Translations under genes and position numbers: made by a program | NCBI GenBank assembly: GCA_900471605.1 | Contig: UCEY01000004.1 | Coordinates: forward strand, 266,436 to 330,435 | Reading direction: 5' to 3' | Length of the DNA: 64,000 bases | Source: Hyphomicrobiales bacterium | GTDB taxonomy: Bacteria > Pseudomonadota > Alphaproteobacteria > Rhizobiales > Rhizobiaceae | Notes under the pieces: generated by a model | What the model saw: the letters and a program-made list of their open reading frames with translations, nothing else | What the model was told of the DNA's origin: nothing | The model's database searches: none | Shown here: one piece after another, positions 36,910 through 45,840 of the stretch | Numbering within the stretch: position 1 is the stretch's first letter | Layout: the number at the start of each line of letters is the position of its first letter

Positions 36910-37229
36910 TCAATCCCACGGAATGACGGCCATCAAATCTTCATCATCCTGACCGGGATAGCGGCCAAGATTGGCATTTAGCCTCCCGTGGCCGGTGCTG
37001 ATAGTGAGGCTGTAGTAGTCACCGCCGCTCTGGTTCTTCCGCTGCCAGATCGCGCCGATCTCGACCTGTCTACCTCTCGGGGACTTGGCAAAAAGCGGTA
37101 GACCGGTGCATCGGGATTGGTGCTGCGGTTTTCCTTGCCCGTGATATCGAGGTCATAGGAAATGGAAGCGATGTTGCCGGTAAGGGTGTTTTCCTCGCCG
37201 AAACGGATGAAGTTTGCGAAATCGGTCAT
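36910..37229 (-). pseudogene. DUF736-family gene with a frameshift
   Basis: From ATG 37229 the protein reads MTDFANFIRFGEENTLTGNI and follows the DUF736 pattern to PDAPVYR. At a run of five T (about 37095-37100) the family sequence continues in the -1 frame as FAKSPRGRQVEIGAIW, then GGDYYSL, then NLGRYPGQDDEDLMAVIPWD with a stop at 36910. In the original frame translation goes on as unrelated sequence to 36978. One base appears lost in the T-run, by true decay or sequencing error. DUF736 proteins are common plasmid accessory proteins of unknown function. Confidence 0.8.
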
Positions 37230-37285
37230 TGTCTGTCTCCATGTTTCCGGTTGCCACCCCGAAGGGCAAGCCCCCTCGGTCGAAG

Positions 37286-37341
37286 CCTCCCCCTCTGTCC
37301 GGGGGAATGGCCTCTGACATTCCCCCGGACAGAGGGGGAGG
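37286..37341. repeat. Long perfect palindrome (24-bp arms, 8-bp loop)
   Basis: Arms 37286-37309 and 37318-37341 are exact reverse complements, G+C-rich with runs of C and G (core TCTGTCCGGGGG). It lies in a non-coding stretch upstream of the DUF736 gene. It may be a rhizobial palindromic repeat element (REP/RIME-like) or a strong terminator; no T-run follows on either strand. Confidence 0.8.
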
Positions 37342-37760
37342 GCGAAAGCCCGCCCCTCGGCGACGGCTGTTCGGGTCAAGGGGTCGTGGCGGGGAAAAAA
37401 CGGAAGGTTCGGCCGCAGGCGGAAAGTCGCTTTTTCTCTGATGCGACAAGCGGCTTGCCGCGCCTGCCCCTTGATCCGGACGGACGGCGATGTCATGGGG
37501 CGAAAACAAGTAGACGCGGCCGGTACGGGCTTCATGATCGGGTGCATGGGCGCCCGGTGGACAAGCGATCGTCACCGGGATCGGCAGAGACGGCCGAAAG
37601 GTCGGCTCTGTGCCATCGGCATAGAGCGGGGGCCGCTCACATCAGAGCGGATGGCCCAAACCACGTGAATGATGGGACAGCCGAGAGTATCTCCCGTCCA
37701 TCTAAATCTCAGCCGGTACCACGCACCAGGCAGCAATGCGCTACAAGACGATTTCTCGAG
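37342..37760. other. 419-bp stretch without recognised gene
   Basis: No frame in this stretch shows a family pattern on either strand; G+C-rich arginine/proline-rich translations look like non-coding shadows. It may be eroded DNA between the DUF736 gene and the GNAT locus. Confidence 0.5.
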
Positions 37761-38066
37761 ATGTCTGTTTTGGCTATATTCAAACTCAAATCCCTGACGA
37801 GCCTTGCTGGCAAGGAGACTCGCTCTGCTTCCGGCGTCGCGTACCGGCTGTGCAACCCAACGGCTGACGCGAGCCATGAAGGACGCGGCATGACACACCT
37901 GGCAGTATTCGCATCGCTTAGCTCAAGTGACGACAAGATCGGCGTGCTGTCTGCGAGCATCGACGTCGCCGATCGCCAGGAACGCATCATCAGGATCATG
38001 GAAAGCGGTCCAGAGTCATTCGCCCGTCGCAAAACGATCTACGAGCATTGGAAGACGGGACTATAA
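37761..38066 (+). CDS. Hypothetical 101-residue protein upstream of GNAT gene
   Basis: From ATG 37761 the frame gives MSVLAIFKLKSLTSLAGKET and ends ARRKTIYEHWKTGL. No family is recognised and no clear ribosome-binding site is seen; an internal ATG (MTHLAVFASL) could be the true start. It ends 2 bp before a GNAT-like gene, which suggests co-expression. Confidence 0.4.
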   Translation: MSVLAIFKLKSLTSLAGKETRSASGVAYRLCNPTADASHEGRGMTHLAVFASLSSSDDKIGVLSASIDVADRQERIIRIMESGPESFARRKTIYEHWKTGL

Positions 38067-38068
38067 TT

Positions 38069-38572
38069 ATGGAGCAAGGCCACGCTTCACAGATCGCCGA
38101 TTTGCTAAACAACCAAAACCAACTGGCAATAGCGTACGACGCGGAACGTGTTCTGGAAAAAGCAGATGAATATCTGTTCGAACTCTCGGAAGATGGTCGC
38201 ATAGCGTGCTGTTGCCAGCTCAAACGCGTGCAATGGTATCAGTCTGAGATTTCTCATGTGACCACGCATGCGGATTTTGTTCGCCAAGGCCTTGGCGGCC
38301 GGCTCATCGCTATCGCAGAGAAAAAGGCGCGGGATGATGGCGCGCGTTTGATACAATGCACGATCAGGGCCGGGAACGGCCCGAGTGAAGGCATCTTCAA
38401 GAAGCTGGATTTCAAGCTGGACCGACTTTTGCGAATCCACAGACCGGCAATGCTGTCACTGTCTGGAGCAAAGCGCTCATCAAAGCAAGGCTGCGACCAA
38501 GCGCGGCGAAATAAGACACGTTCCCGAAGGGATGCGCTCACCCGTCTGCCTCGCTTCGTTCGCATCAGATGA
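38069..38572 (+). CDS. GNAT-family N-acetyltransferase
   Basis: 167 residues from ATG 38069. The acetyl-CoA motif RQGLGGRLIAIAEKKA (about residues 71-86) and the following LIQCTIRAGNGPSEGIFKKLDF are typical of GNAT enzymes. The substrate is unknown. The last 40 residues are arginine-rich and unlike the family, so the reading frame may have lost its natural stop. It is convergent with an orphan LuxR-type HTH gene and overlaps its end by 8 bp. Confidence 0.7.
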   Translation: MEQGHASQIADLLNNQNQLAIAYDAERVLEKADEYLFELSEDGRIACCCQLKRVQWYQSEISHVTTHADFVRQGLGGRLIAIAEKKARDDGARLIQCTIRAGNGPSEGIFKKLDFKLDRLLRIHRPAMLSLSGAKRSSKQGCDQARRNKTRSRRDALTRLPRFVRIR

Positions 38573-38768
38573 TGTTGCGTATCTTTGCTTTTTCGATTGC
38601 CTCGCGAAGCGATCGGGCATCCAGGGTCGAAACGACTTGGTTGAGGACAGCCTGAATCTCCACTCGATCGCTGCCTTCGATCACCGCGATTTCTGCGATG
38701 CTCTTTCCTTCGGAAACCCATCGAAGGAGCATGATCTCGAATGATGAAAGGCTACTCTGGTTCGTCAT
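38565..38768 (-). CDS. Orphan LuxR/GerE-type HTH protein
   Basis: 67 residues from ATG 38768. The whole protein is a GerE-type HTH (FEIMLLRWVSEGKSIAEIAVIEG, then SLREAIEKAKIRNII) similar to the C-terminal domain of TraR at 23741-24442 (LTCLRWSAEGKSMKAIAIIE). No AHL-binding domain precedes it; only about 230 bp separate it from the Nudix remnant upstream. It could compete for TraR sites or respond to another signal. Confidence 0.65.
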   Translation of the reverse strand: MTNQSSLSSFEIMLLRWVSEGKSIAEIAVIEGSDRVEIQAVLNQVVSTLDARSLREAIEKAKIRNII

Positions 38769-38999
38769 GTCAAGCAAATGTGTAATGTTATATCATATCG
38801 AATAATGCGGTTTATGGAACTAGGTCATCCGTCGAGCCGCCTTGACCCGGTTTAAATGCTCGCCAAAGCAGTTCGGCCACCTCACCCCGCACCTTCGCGA
38901 ACAAAGCCTGAGATCGGGTTCATCAAACAAATTGCATAGCCTGGAGGGGCGGGCACCAGCGAAGGATTCGCGTGCCCGACCCTAAGTAAAGTTGCTGAA

Positions 39000-39355
39000 C
39001 CCTTGACACCAACATCAGATGAACTCCCACTTGGGCTATCAAGGTCTCCCTCCTTCCAGGACTTTTCCATATTCGAACGAGCGGATTGCCTTTTTCCATA
39101 CACGTCAGCGTATTCCTGCTTCTTCCCACGCCTCCTGCTTGGCGACCTCGAAAGAGGTCCTTTCGGCGTGCGCCAGCCATTGGGGATAACTGACCGACGC
39201 GTGTCTCGGCTGGTGATTAGAACGACCTTTATTGCGCATCTGACCCCGGGGAAAACCGAAGCAATTTGCTCCGTATTGCAACCCAAGGCCTGGTCGCGGT
39301 ACTCGCCCATCCGCTCGTTTGTTTTAATGAGACTATACATTCGAGCGTCGCCCAT
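39000..39355 (-). pseudogene. Degenerate Nudix hydrolase gene
   Basis: The N-terminal half reads GVRCAIKVVLITSRDTRRSVIPNGW, as in Nudix hydrolases of the small diphosphoinositol-polyphosphatase-like group. After that the Nudix box (EVAKQEAWEEAG) continues only in another frame, which itself hits a stop directly after it and another soon after GKVLEGGRP. At least one frameshift and two stops make it a pseudogene. Confidence 0.75.
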
Positions 39356-39405
39356 ATCGGCACTACCAATTGTATGAATTCATGACAAAAACGAAGGGTC
39401 ACCGC

Positions 39406-41043
39406 TCAACGCGCGTCCCTGAGGCGGCTTTCGATGAGGAGGCCGCGCTCGTCCATGATCGGGTGGGCGACTGAAACGATATGGGCATTGATGCGCTTGA
39501 GGTCGCGCAGCATGTCGAGATGCAGCGAGCTGGTCTGCAGGCTGTCTGCGCGGCCGTCTCGCAGGCGCTCCAGATGACGCTCGGAGGACTGCTTCTCCAT
39601 GCGTCGAACCTCGACCTTCACTTCCATCATCTGCTTGGCGAGCTTGAAATCGCGGGTGACGAAGATCGTCTGAGCGATGCGCAGGTTGTCGATCGTCAGG
39701 TGGAAGAGCGTCTTCAGCTCCTCGTAGCCGTCTTCGGAGAATTTCAGCCCGAGCGAGGCCTTCTTCGTGACCTGCGGAGCAAGACCTTTTTCGATGATGT
39801 CGCCGATATGCTCGAGGTTAATCGCGTAATCGATAATGACAATCGAGCGGCGGCCGTCTTCCTCGCCCTCTCGCCCCAGCCTGGAGAGATAAATTTTCAC
39901 CTCCTGCTGCAGGCTGTCGACGCGCTTTTCCAGTGATGCGATGTCTTTGAGCTTCGAGAGGTCGTTCGTCTCGAATGCGTCGGAGACGCGCATAAGCATT
40001 CGTTCGATCAGGTCACCGACGCCCAGCGTCTCGCGGGTGGCGCTGGCAAGCGCCACGACCGGTGTAGAGAGTTCGCCCTGATCGAGATACTTCGGCGCAT
40101 TGTCGGCCTGCACCTCTTCCGCGACCAGCCGCAGCATCAGCTTCGACAGCAGGCGCGAGAAGGGCCAGGCGAGCGCTGCGAGGATCAGGTTGAAGCCGAG
40201 ATGGGCGTCGACCGGGAGCTTGGCAGGCGAGAGCGGCAGCATTTCCAGCAGATCGGCGCCATAGCCGGCGAGCGGCAGGGCGACGGCGCAGCCGATGGCG
40301 CGCACGACCATATTGCCGAGCGTGACGCGCCTCGCGGAAGGCGGGCCGGAAAGCGAGGCGACGACCGGCGGAATGGCGCCTCCAAGATTGGCGCCGAGGA
40401 CCAGCACGATGATCAGGCCGGAGGAGAGAATGCCGGTCGAGGCGAGCGACAGGATCAGCACGGCGGCTGCGAGGCTCGACGACGAGATGAACGCAATGCC
40501 GGCCGAGAAGACGAGCGCGACCGGCCAGGCATTGTCGAGCAAGCCAATGAAGGCGGCAAGCGCCGGCGATTGGCGCATCGGCTCAGTCGCGCCGCTTAAG
40601 AGGTGCAGCGACAGCAGCATCAGGCCGATACCGATCAGCGCCGTGCCGCCGCCCTGGCGAGAGGTCGAACCGCTGCGATAGAGCACGATGCCGGCGAGTA
40701 TGACGAGCGGAGACATCCATTCGATGCCGGTTGCGACGATCCAGGCGGTAACGGCAGTGCCGACATTCGCACCGAGGAGCACTATCTGCGCCATTCGCGG
40801 CTTGATCAGTTCGCGCTCGACAAAGGACGCGGTCATCAGCGCCGTTGCCGTCGAACTCTGCAGCGCGATGGTAGCGACGAAGCCCGAGAGGAAGGAGCGA
40901 AGACCGGTTTGGGTGCCAGTCGCTAGCCCAGTTCTGAGCTTTGCACCGAACGCCCGGGATACGCCGTCCTTCACCTGCGCGAGGCCGAACAGCAGCAAGG
41001 CTACGGCACCAAACAGATTGATCATGACGATCGTCGAGGTCAT
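39406..41043 (-). CDS. Na/Pi cotransporter family protein with PhoU-like domain
   Basis: 545 residues. About eight membrane helices form two inverted Na/Pi repeats containing the QSSTATALM and SSSSLAAAVL motifs. A C-terminal cytoplasmic PhoU-like helical domain covers about residues 330-545. It probably imports or exports phosphate with sodium, or senses it. It is isolated, with 230 bp to the ABC ATPase gene. Its link to the neighbouring phosphodiester locus is position only. Confidence 0.9.
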   Translation of the reverse strand: MTSTIVMINLFGAVALLLFGLAQVKDGVSRAFGAKLRTGLATGTQTGLRSFLSGFVATIALQSSTATALMTASFVERELIKPRMAQIVLLGANVGTAVTAWIVATGIEWMSPLVILAGIVLYRSGSTSRQGGGTALIGIGLMLLSLHLLSGATEPMRQSPALAAFIGLLDNAWPVALVFSAGIAFISSSSLAAAVLILSLASTGILSSGLIIVLVLGANLGGAIPPVVASLSGPPSARRVTLGNMVVRAIGCAVALPLAGYGADLLEMLPLSPAKLPVDAHLGFNLILAALAWPFSRLLSKLMLRLVAEEVQADNAPKYLDQGELSTPVVALASATRETLGVGDLIERMLMRVSDAFETNDLSKLKDIASLEKRVDSLQQEVKIYLSRLGREGEEDGRRSIVIIDYAINLEHIGDIIEKGLAPQVTKKASLGLKFSEDGYEELKTLFHLTIDNLRIAQTIFVTRDFKLAKQMMEVKVEVRRMEKQSSERHLERLRDGRADSLQTSSLHLDMLRDLKRINAHIVSVAHPIMDERGLLIESRLRDAR

Positions 41044-41272
41044 CTCGCCACTCCCTCATGCTGGCAGGCGATCGCATCTGGAACCAAGACCGCGGTTCCC
41101 ACAGAGCCGCCGCTCGCCCCACAACAGCTCTGTCAGGGACGAGCGACAACCTCTCTGGGAGGAGAATGCTGGCTCTACTGCACCAGCCGACAGACAGCAG
41201 CCCTTCAGCCGCTATCGCGATGATCGTGCGATCGCCGAAGACGCAAAGCGCGCCAGGTTTTCCGACGCATGA

Positions 41273-42385
41273 TCAATGGATGTCGAGTACGAGCCGCAGA
41301 CCGCTCTCCGCATCGAATAGATGTGTTTTATCGGCGTCGGGTACGACATTGATTGTGTCTCCCGGCCTGGCGGTGATCCGCTCCCGGAACACGCACACCA
41401 GATCCTTGTTTCCCTCAGCGGAGCGACCGTTGTCGGCCTCAGGAGCACGGACGACGACCTGCGTTTCCGATCCCATGGGTTCGGTCACGACTACCTCGAC
41501 CCCGACGCTGTGCTCGCGGCCCGCACTGGTAAGCTGGAAATGCTCGGGCCGCACGCCGTAGATTACAGGTCGTCCCTCGAATGCCGTGGCTGCGGCGTCT
41601 GAAATTGGAAGACGCAATCCGTTCTGGCCCATGAAGGCGCCGCAAAGGATCCTACCGCGTATGAAATTCATCGAAGGCGATCCGATAAAGCTCGCCACGA
41701 AGAGGTTGCGCGGGCGGTCGTAGAGTTCCAACGGGGCTCCGATCTGTTCGACAACGCCGTCATGCATGACAACGATCTTGTCGGCCATGGTCATCGCTTC
41801 GACCTGGTCATGCGTGACATACACCGTGGTTGTCTTCAGCCGCTGGTGAAGTTCCTTGATCTCCGCACGCATGGCGACACGCAGCTGCGCATCGAGGTTG
41901 GAGAGCGGCTCATCAAACAGGAAGACCTGTGGGTCCCGGACTATCGCCCGTCCCATGGCAACGCGCTGACGCTGTCCGCCGGAGAGCTGCCGCGGATAGC
42001 GGTCGAGGTATTTTTCGAGGCCGAGAATGCTCGCCGCGCTCCTGATCCGGGCGGCAATTTCGGCGGAAGGGACTTTACGCAGCTTGAGCGAATAGGCCAA
42101 GTTGTGGGCCACCGTCATGTGCGGGTAGAGCGCATAGTTCTGGAATACCATCGCGATGTCGCGCTCTTTCGCCTCGACGTCGTTGACGACCACGCCTCCG
42201 ATACGGACCTCTCCTGCGGAGATATCCTCTAGGCCGGCGATCATCCTCAGGAGCGTGGATTTCCCGCAACCGGAAGGACCAACCAGAATGACAAACTCTC
42301 CGTCTTCGATGTCGATAGAGACCCCGTGAAGCACACTGAGGGCGCCGTAAGTCTTCCTCAAATTTTCGATTGCTAGTCCTGCCAC
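41273..42385 (-). CDS. ABC transporter ATP-binding protein (UgpC/MsmK type)
   Basis: 370 residues from GTG 42385 (GGAGG 8-10 bp upstream). Walker A GPSGCGKST, signature LSGGQRQRVAMG and Walker B VFLFDEPLSN are present, followed by a C-terminal TOBE-type regulatory domain, as in UgpC/MalK/MsmK. It should energise the permeases encoded at 44872-46661 across the divergent intergenic region. The gene is alone on the minus strand. Confidence 0.92.
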   Translation of the reverse strand: MAGLAIENLRKTYGALSVLHGVSIDIEDGEFVILVGPSGCGKSTLLRMIAGLEDISAGEVRIGGVVVNDVEAKERDIAMVFQNYALYPHMTVAHNLAYSLKLRKVPSAEIAARIRSAASILGLEKYLDRYPRQLSGGQRQRVAMGRAIVRDPQVFLFDEPLSNLDAQLRVAMRAEIKELHQRLKTTTVYVTHDQVEAMTMADKIVVMHDGVVEQIGAPLELYDRPRNLFVASFIGSPSMNFIRGRILCGAFMGQNGLRLPISDAAATAFEGRPVIYGVRPEHFQLTSAGREHSVGVEVVVTEPMGSETQVVVRAPEADNGRSAEGNKDLVCVFRERITARPGDTINVVPDADKTHLFDAESGLRLVLDIH

Positions 42386-42618
42386 TGCCAACTCCTCCCT
42401 GGCTTTCAGCTTCGCGCTCCTCAAGCCATCTCCTATTGATACATCCCACGCATCTGGAGGGGCTGCCTAAAGATGCACATCGCATCGATGAGACCAGGCA
42501 AAATCGATTGCCTCGCGCTCCTGCGCGTAAAATCTTATCGCTCGTGCCATTGGCGATTTCGCCTCGCTAAGCCGAGTAACGTTTCACCGTCTCATTTCAG
42601 CATATGAATGAAATCGCT

Positions 42619-42652
42619 CATTTGCAAGCGCGATCTTAACGCTCGGCAAATG
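42619..42652. promoter_or_regulatory. Inverted repeat in the divergent ABC/deoR control region
   Basis: CATTTGC (42619-42625) and GCAAATG (42646-42652) form a perfect 7-bp inverted repeat with extra internal symmetry (GCG/CGC). It lies in the 400-bp gap between the ABC ATPase and DeoR genes and may be an operator for both directions. Confidence 0.45.
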
Positions 42653-42721
42653 TCACTAAATGCCCGGGCATTCCTAACCCACTGAGGTCGTCACCATCAC
42701 AAAAGCTTCATGTTGGATGAC

Positions 42722-42758
42722 TTGACAACGACTATATTCGCTCGCTATGAGCGATATA
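42722..42758 (+). promoter_or_regulatory. Predicted deoR promoter with overlapping palindrome
   Basis: TTGACA (42722-42727), a 17-bp spacer and CTATGA (42745-42750) form a good sigma-70-type promoter. A near-palindrome (CGCTC-GCTAT-GAGCG with flanking TATA) covers the -10 box, fitting autorepression by the DeoR protein. Confidence 0.55.
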
Positions 42759-42785
42759 CGTCATAGAAACTGATCGGGATCCTCT

Positions 42786-43559
42786 GTGCTGAACACCGCC
42801 GAAGACCGCAAGGACAAGATCGTCGAGCTTCTGCAAGAGGAGCTGTTTCTCGACATCAAGACGCTGACGAAGCACTTCGACATATCGGTCGCGACCGCAC
42901 GCCGTGATCTCGTCGAGCTCGAAGAAGCAGGCCGCCTGCGCCGCACCCATGGCGGCGCCGTCAGCACGTCGCAGGTGGCGCATGACCCTGCCAACGCGAC
43001 GCGTGCAGTTTCGCAGCGCGCTGAAAAAAGGGCCATTGCAGAAGCTGCGGCGGCGATGATCAACGATGGGGATGTCGTTCTTCTCGATGCCGGCACCACC
43101 GCTCTGGAAGTCGCCAGGCTGCTGATGGGCCGCAAGGGGCTGACCTTCATTACGAACGGTGCCGACATCGTTGCCGAATTGATCCGGCATGATTCCTCGA
43201 ATGTCTATTGCGTCGGCGGAGAGTTCGCAGAGATCAACAGGTCGTTCCGCGGGCCACTGGCCGAGCACTTCATCCGCCAGTTCAGCGTCGACAAGCTCAT
43301 TCTCAACGCGGCCTCGATCGATCTCGGGCGCGGCCTGATTTTCACAGGCTCACCCGCAAACGCAAGCATACAGAAGGCGATGATCGAAGTTTCGAGTCGG
43401 ACCATAGTGGTTGCCGATCACACCAAGTTCGCAAAATCCAGCTTCTCGATGACGGCGAGAATCGAGGATGTGGGCATGATCGTCACGGACACCGGAGCGA
43501 AGGCGATCATCGAAAACTCGCCGGAAAAGCTCAGACGGAAATTCGTCATCGCAAGCTGA
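42786..43559 (+). CDS. DeoR/GlpR-family transcriptional repressor
   Basis: 257 residues from GTG 42786. N-terminal HTH (DIKTLTKHFDISVATARRDL) with the DeoR signature (RRTHGGAV), then a DeoRC sugar-phosphate sensor domain (LLDAGTTALEVARLL, GGEF, NAASIDLGRGL, VVADHTKFAKSSF). Such proteins repress sugar or sugar-phosphate operons until a phosphorylated inducer binds. It heads the operon for transport and phosphodiester cleavage. AccR of pTiC58 belongs to the same family. Confidence 0.92.
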   Translation: MLNTAEDRKDKIVELLQEELFLDIKTLTKHFDISVATARRDLVELEEAGRLRRTHGGAVSTSQVAHDPANATRAVSQRAEKRAIAEAAAAMINDGDVVLLDAGTTALEVARLLMGRKGLTFITNGADIVAELIRHDSSNVYCVGGEFAEINRSFRGPLAEHFIRQFSVDKLILNAASIDLGRGLIFTGSPANASIQKAMIEVSSRTIVVADHTKFAKSSFSMTARIEDVGMIVTDTGAKAIIENSPEKLRRKFVIAS

Positions 43560-43612
43560 TCGCACTGACACGACTGCCATAGTCAACCAAGATCACGACC
43601 CGGAGGAAACCC

Positions 43613-44875
43613 ATGCTTGCTAGAAGAAATCTCATGTTTGCTACGACCGCGATGATGCTTGCATCGTTGTCAGGCCCGGAACTCGCCTGGAGCGCCGGTG
43701 ACGTCAATCTCAGCCTAATGATCTGGGATCCGGCGCAGAAAGCTGGGGTGCAGAAGGCCGTCGATGCATTCCAGGGCGCCAATCCCGGCATCAAGGTCGA
43801 TCTCATCCAGGTTCCGCCGGACCAGTACTATACCAAACTCGATGCATCGCTCGGTGCTGGCGAGGGCCCTGACGTCATGTGGCAGAGCTCGAAAGCGTCC
43901 TACTACGTTGATGGTGGCGCCCTGGAGCCACTGAATGATTATATCAAGAAAGACAAGCTGTCCCTTGATGACTACAACAAGAAGATCGTCGATCTCTATA
44001 ATTTCGGCGGGAAGCAGTACGGCATCCCGAAGGACATGGATGCCTGGACCTTTATCTACAACGCCAGCGTTTTCAAGAAGCTGGGCGTCGAAGCACCTAA
44101 ACCTGAATGGACCTGGGACGACATGGTCCGTATCGCCAAGGAAGTAAAGGCGAAGCAGGGTCAGTCCGACGTTCCGCTCTATTACAACTACTCCTTCAAC
44201 AATGGCGTCTCAAGCCTCGTGCACGCTCTTGGCGGCAAGGTTATCGACAACAATAAGGGCACGATGTCCTCAGCTGCCGGCACGAAAGCGCTAGAGATGA
44301 TCAAGGCACTTCAGGATGACGGTCTGATCTTGAAGGTAGCGAGCTCCTCCGACTTCAATCCCGTCACCTCGCTGATTTCGGGCAAGCTCGCAATGGCAGA
44401 AATCCCCTCGTGGAATCTCAGCCTTCTTTCAAAGGCTGATCAGCCGGAAGGGACCTTCCAGGTCATTCGGATGCCATCGGTCAACGGATCGTGGACAACC
44501 GACACCAATGGCCTCGTCTACGTGATGAACGTAAATTCGAAGCAGAAGGATGACGCCTGGAAGCTGATTAGGTTCCTGACCTCGGAGCAGGGTGCGGTTC
44601 TTCATGCGGAGGGCGGCGCCGGATTGCCGGCCAACAGCTCGAAGATCGCGCTGCGCGCGTTCGTCAAGGCAAATGACAAGCTGGGCGGCCTGGAACAGGC
44701 TCTGTCGGTGACGATGGATCAGAGCTATCTTCGAACGACGACCCAGTTCCCCAAGGTCATCCCTGGCAATGCGAAAATCTCCAGCACCCTGATGGGTCCG
44801 TTTTACGCTGGAACTGTGTCCGCCGCCGACACCGCGAAGAAGATCGACGACGCGCTTAACGAGGCGCTGCGTTGA
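43613..44875 (+). CDS. Extracellular solute-binding protein, family 1
   Basis: 420 residues. Signal peptide to about residue 28 (LSGPELAWSAGDVN), then the family-1 carbohydrate-binding fold (FQGANPGIKVDLIQVPPDQYYTK; GKQYGIPKDMDAWTFIYN). It captures a sugar or sugar-phosphodiester ligand in the periplasm. GGAGG precedes the ATG and the end overlaps the first permease by 4 bp. The ligand is unknown. Confidence 0.92.
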   Translation: MLARRNLMFATTAMMLASLSGPELAWSAGDVNLSLMIWDPAQKAGVQKAVDAFQGANPGIKVDLIQVPPDQYYTKLDASLGAGEGPDVMWQSSKASYYVDGGALEPLNDYIKKDKLSLDDYNKKIVDLYNFGGKQYGIPKDMDAWTFIYNASVFKKLGVEAPKPEWTWDDMVRIAKEVKAKQGQSDVPLYYNYSFNNGVSSLVHALGGKVIDNNKGTMSSAAGTKALEMIKALQDDGLILKVASSSDFNPVTSLISGKLAMAEIPSWNLSLLSKADQPEGTFQVIRMPSVNGSWTTDTNGLVYVMNVNSKQKDDAWKLIRFLTSEQGAVLHAEGGAGLPANSSKIALRAFVKANDKLGGLEQALSVTMDQSYLRTTTQFPKVIPGNAKISSTLMGPFYAGTVSAADTAKKIDDALNEALR

Positions 44876-45840
44876 CCAGCACCTCCCCGCTCCACGTCGA
44901 GGGTGCCGGATCGACACCCAGTCGCAGATATGTGCGATTGGGAAGCCTCAGATGGCGTCATGCGTCCACCGGATACCTGTTCCTGCTGCCCCTCTTTGTG
45001 GGGCTTGCGGTGTTCCGCATTTACGCGTTCGGCTATAACGTCTGGCTTTCATTCACCAAGGCCGGCGCGTTCGGCCCCCCGCGGTTTGTCGGCATGGACA
45101 ACTACCGGCGCCTGCTTTCAGACAGCCAGCTTGTGGTTGCGCTCTACAATACCTTGAAGTTTGCCCTGATCGCCGTTCCTGGCGTTGTTGTCGTCTCACT
45201 ACTATGCGCATTGCTGATGCAATACCGGTTTCGTGGCGAGTCAGTATTCAGGGCCATCGTCTTCCTGCCTGCGGTATGCCTGCCGACGGCGATCATCCTC
45301 GTCTTCGGGTGGCTCTTCCAGACGCAATACGGGCTGGTCAACGCCGCTGTTGAAGCCGTGGGTTCGTCGCCGATCAGCTGGTTCGGCAGCGAAGCGGGCG
45401 TGACCACGGTCGTGTCCATCATTGTCGTCTACCTGTCCTTCAGCGTTCCCGCCATCATCCTCTATGCGGGCATGCAGGACATCCCCTCGGATGTCTATGA
45501 AGCCGCAATGCTAGACGGAGCAGGTCCCGTCCGGAGATTCTTCTCGATCACACTGCCGCTTCTGACACCGTCCCTGTTCTTCGTCATCTTGACGTCGACA
45601 ATCGGTATCCTGAAGCTGTTTGACACGGTCTACATCCTGCTGCCGCCCGTCGATCACTCGGTAGCAACGAACTATGGTCTGACGCTCGTCTACTATTACT
45701 ACTACCTCGCGTTCATCGACGCGGGTCAGCGCGGTTACGCCGCGGCGGTTTCCCTGTTTCTCTTGGCTCTGATCCTAGGCGTCTCGATCGTCCTTCTTCG
45801 CCTTCAACGCCGGTTCGTACATTATGGGGAGGACGGCTGA
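44872..45840 (+). CDS. ABC transporter permease (UgpA/MalF type)
   Basis: 322 residues with six predicted membrane helices and the EAA loop (YEAAMLDGAGPVRRFF) for contact with the ATPase. It starts inside the end of the binding-protein gene and its stop overlaps the next permease start (TGATG). Confidence 0.92.
   Translation: MTSTSPLHVEGAGSTPSRRYVRLGSLRWRHASTGYLFLLPLFVGLAVFRIYAFGYNVWLSFTKAGAFGPPRFVGMDNYRRLLSDSQLVVALYNTLKFALIAVPGVVVVSLLCALLMQYRFRGESVFRAIVFLPAVCLPTAIILVFGWLFQTQYGLVNAAVEAVGSSPISWFGSEAGVTTVVSIIVVYLSFSVPAIILYAGMQDIPSDVYEAAMLDGAGPVRRFFSITLPLLTPSLFFVILTSTIGILKLFDTVYILLPPVDHSVATNYGLTLVYYYYYLAFIDAGQRGYAAAVSLFLLALILGVSIVLLRLQRRFVHYGEDG

Noticed and set aside
37240..37575. Minus-strand frame covering the palindrome
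   Set aside because: Translation is low-complexity and crosses the palindrome; only the DUF736 part from 37229 is convincing.
38521..38564. Arginine-rich tail of the GNAT protein as a real domain
   Set aside because: Composition looks like read-through into the convergent gene; no family match is evident.
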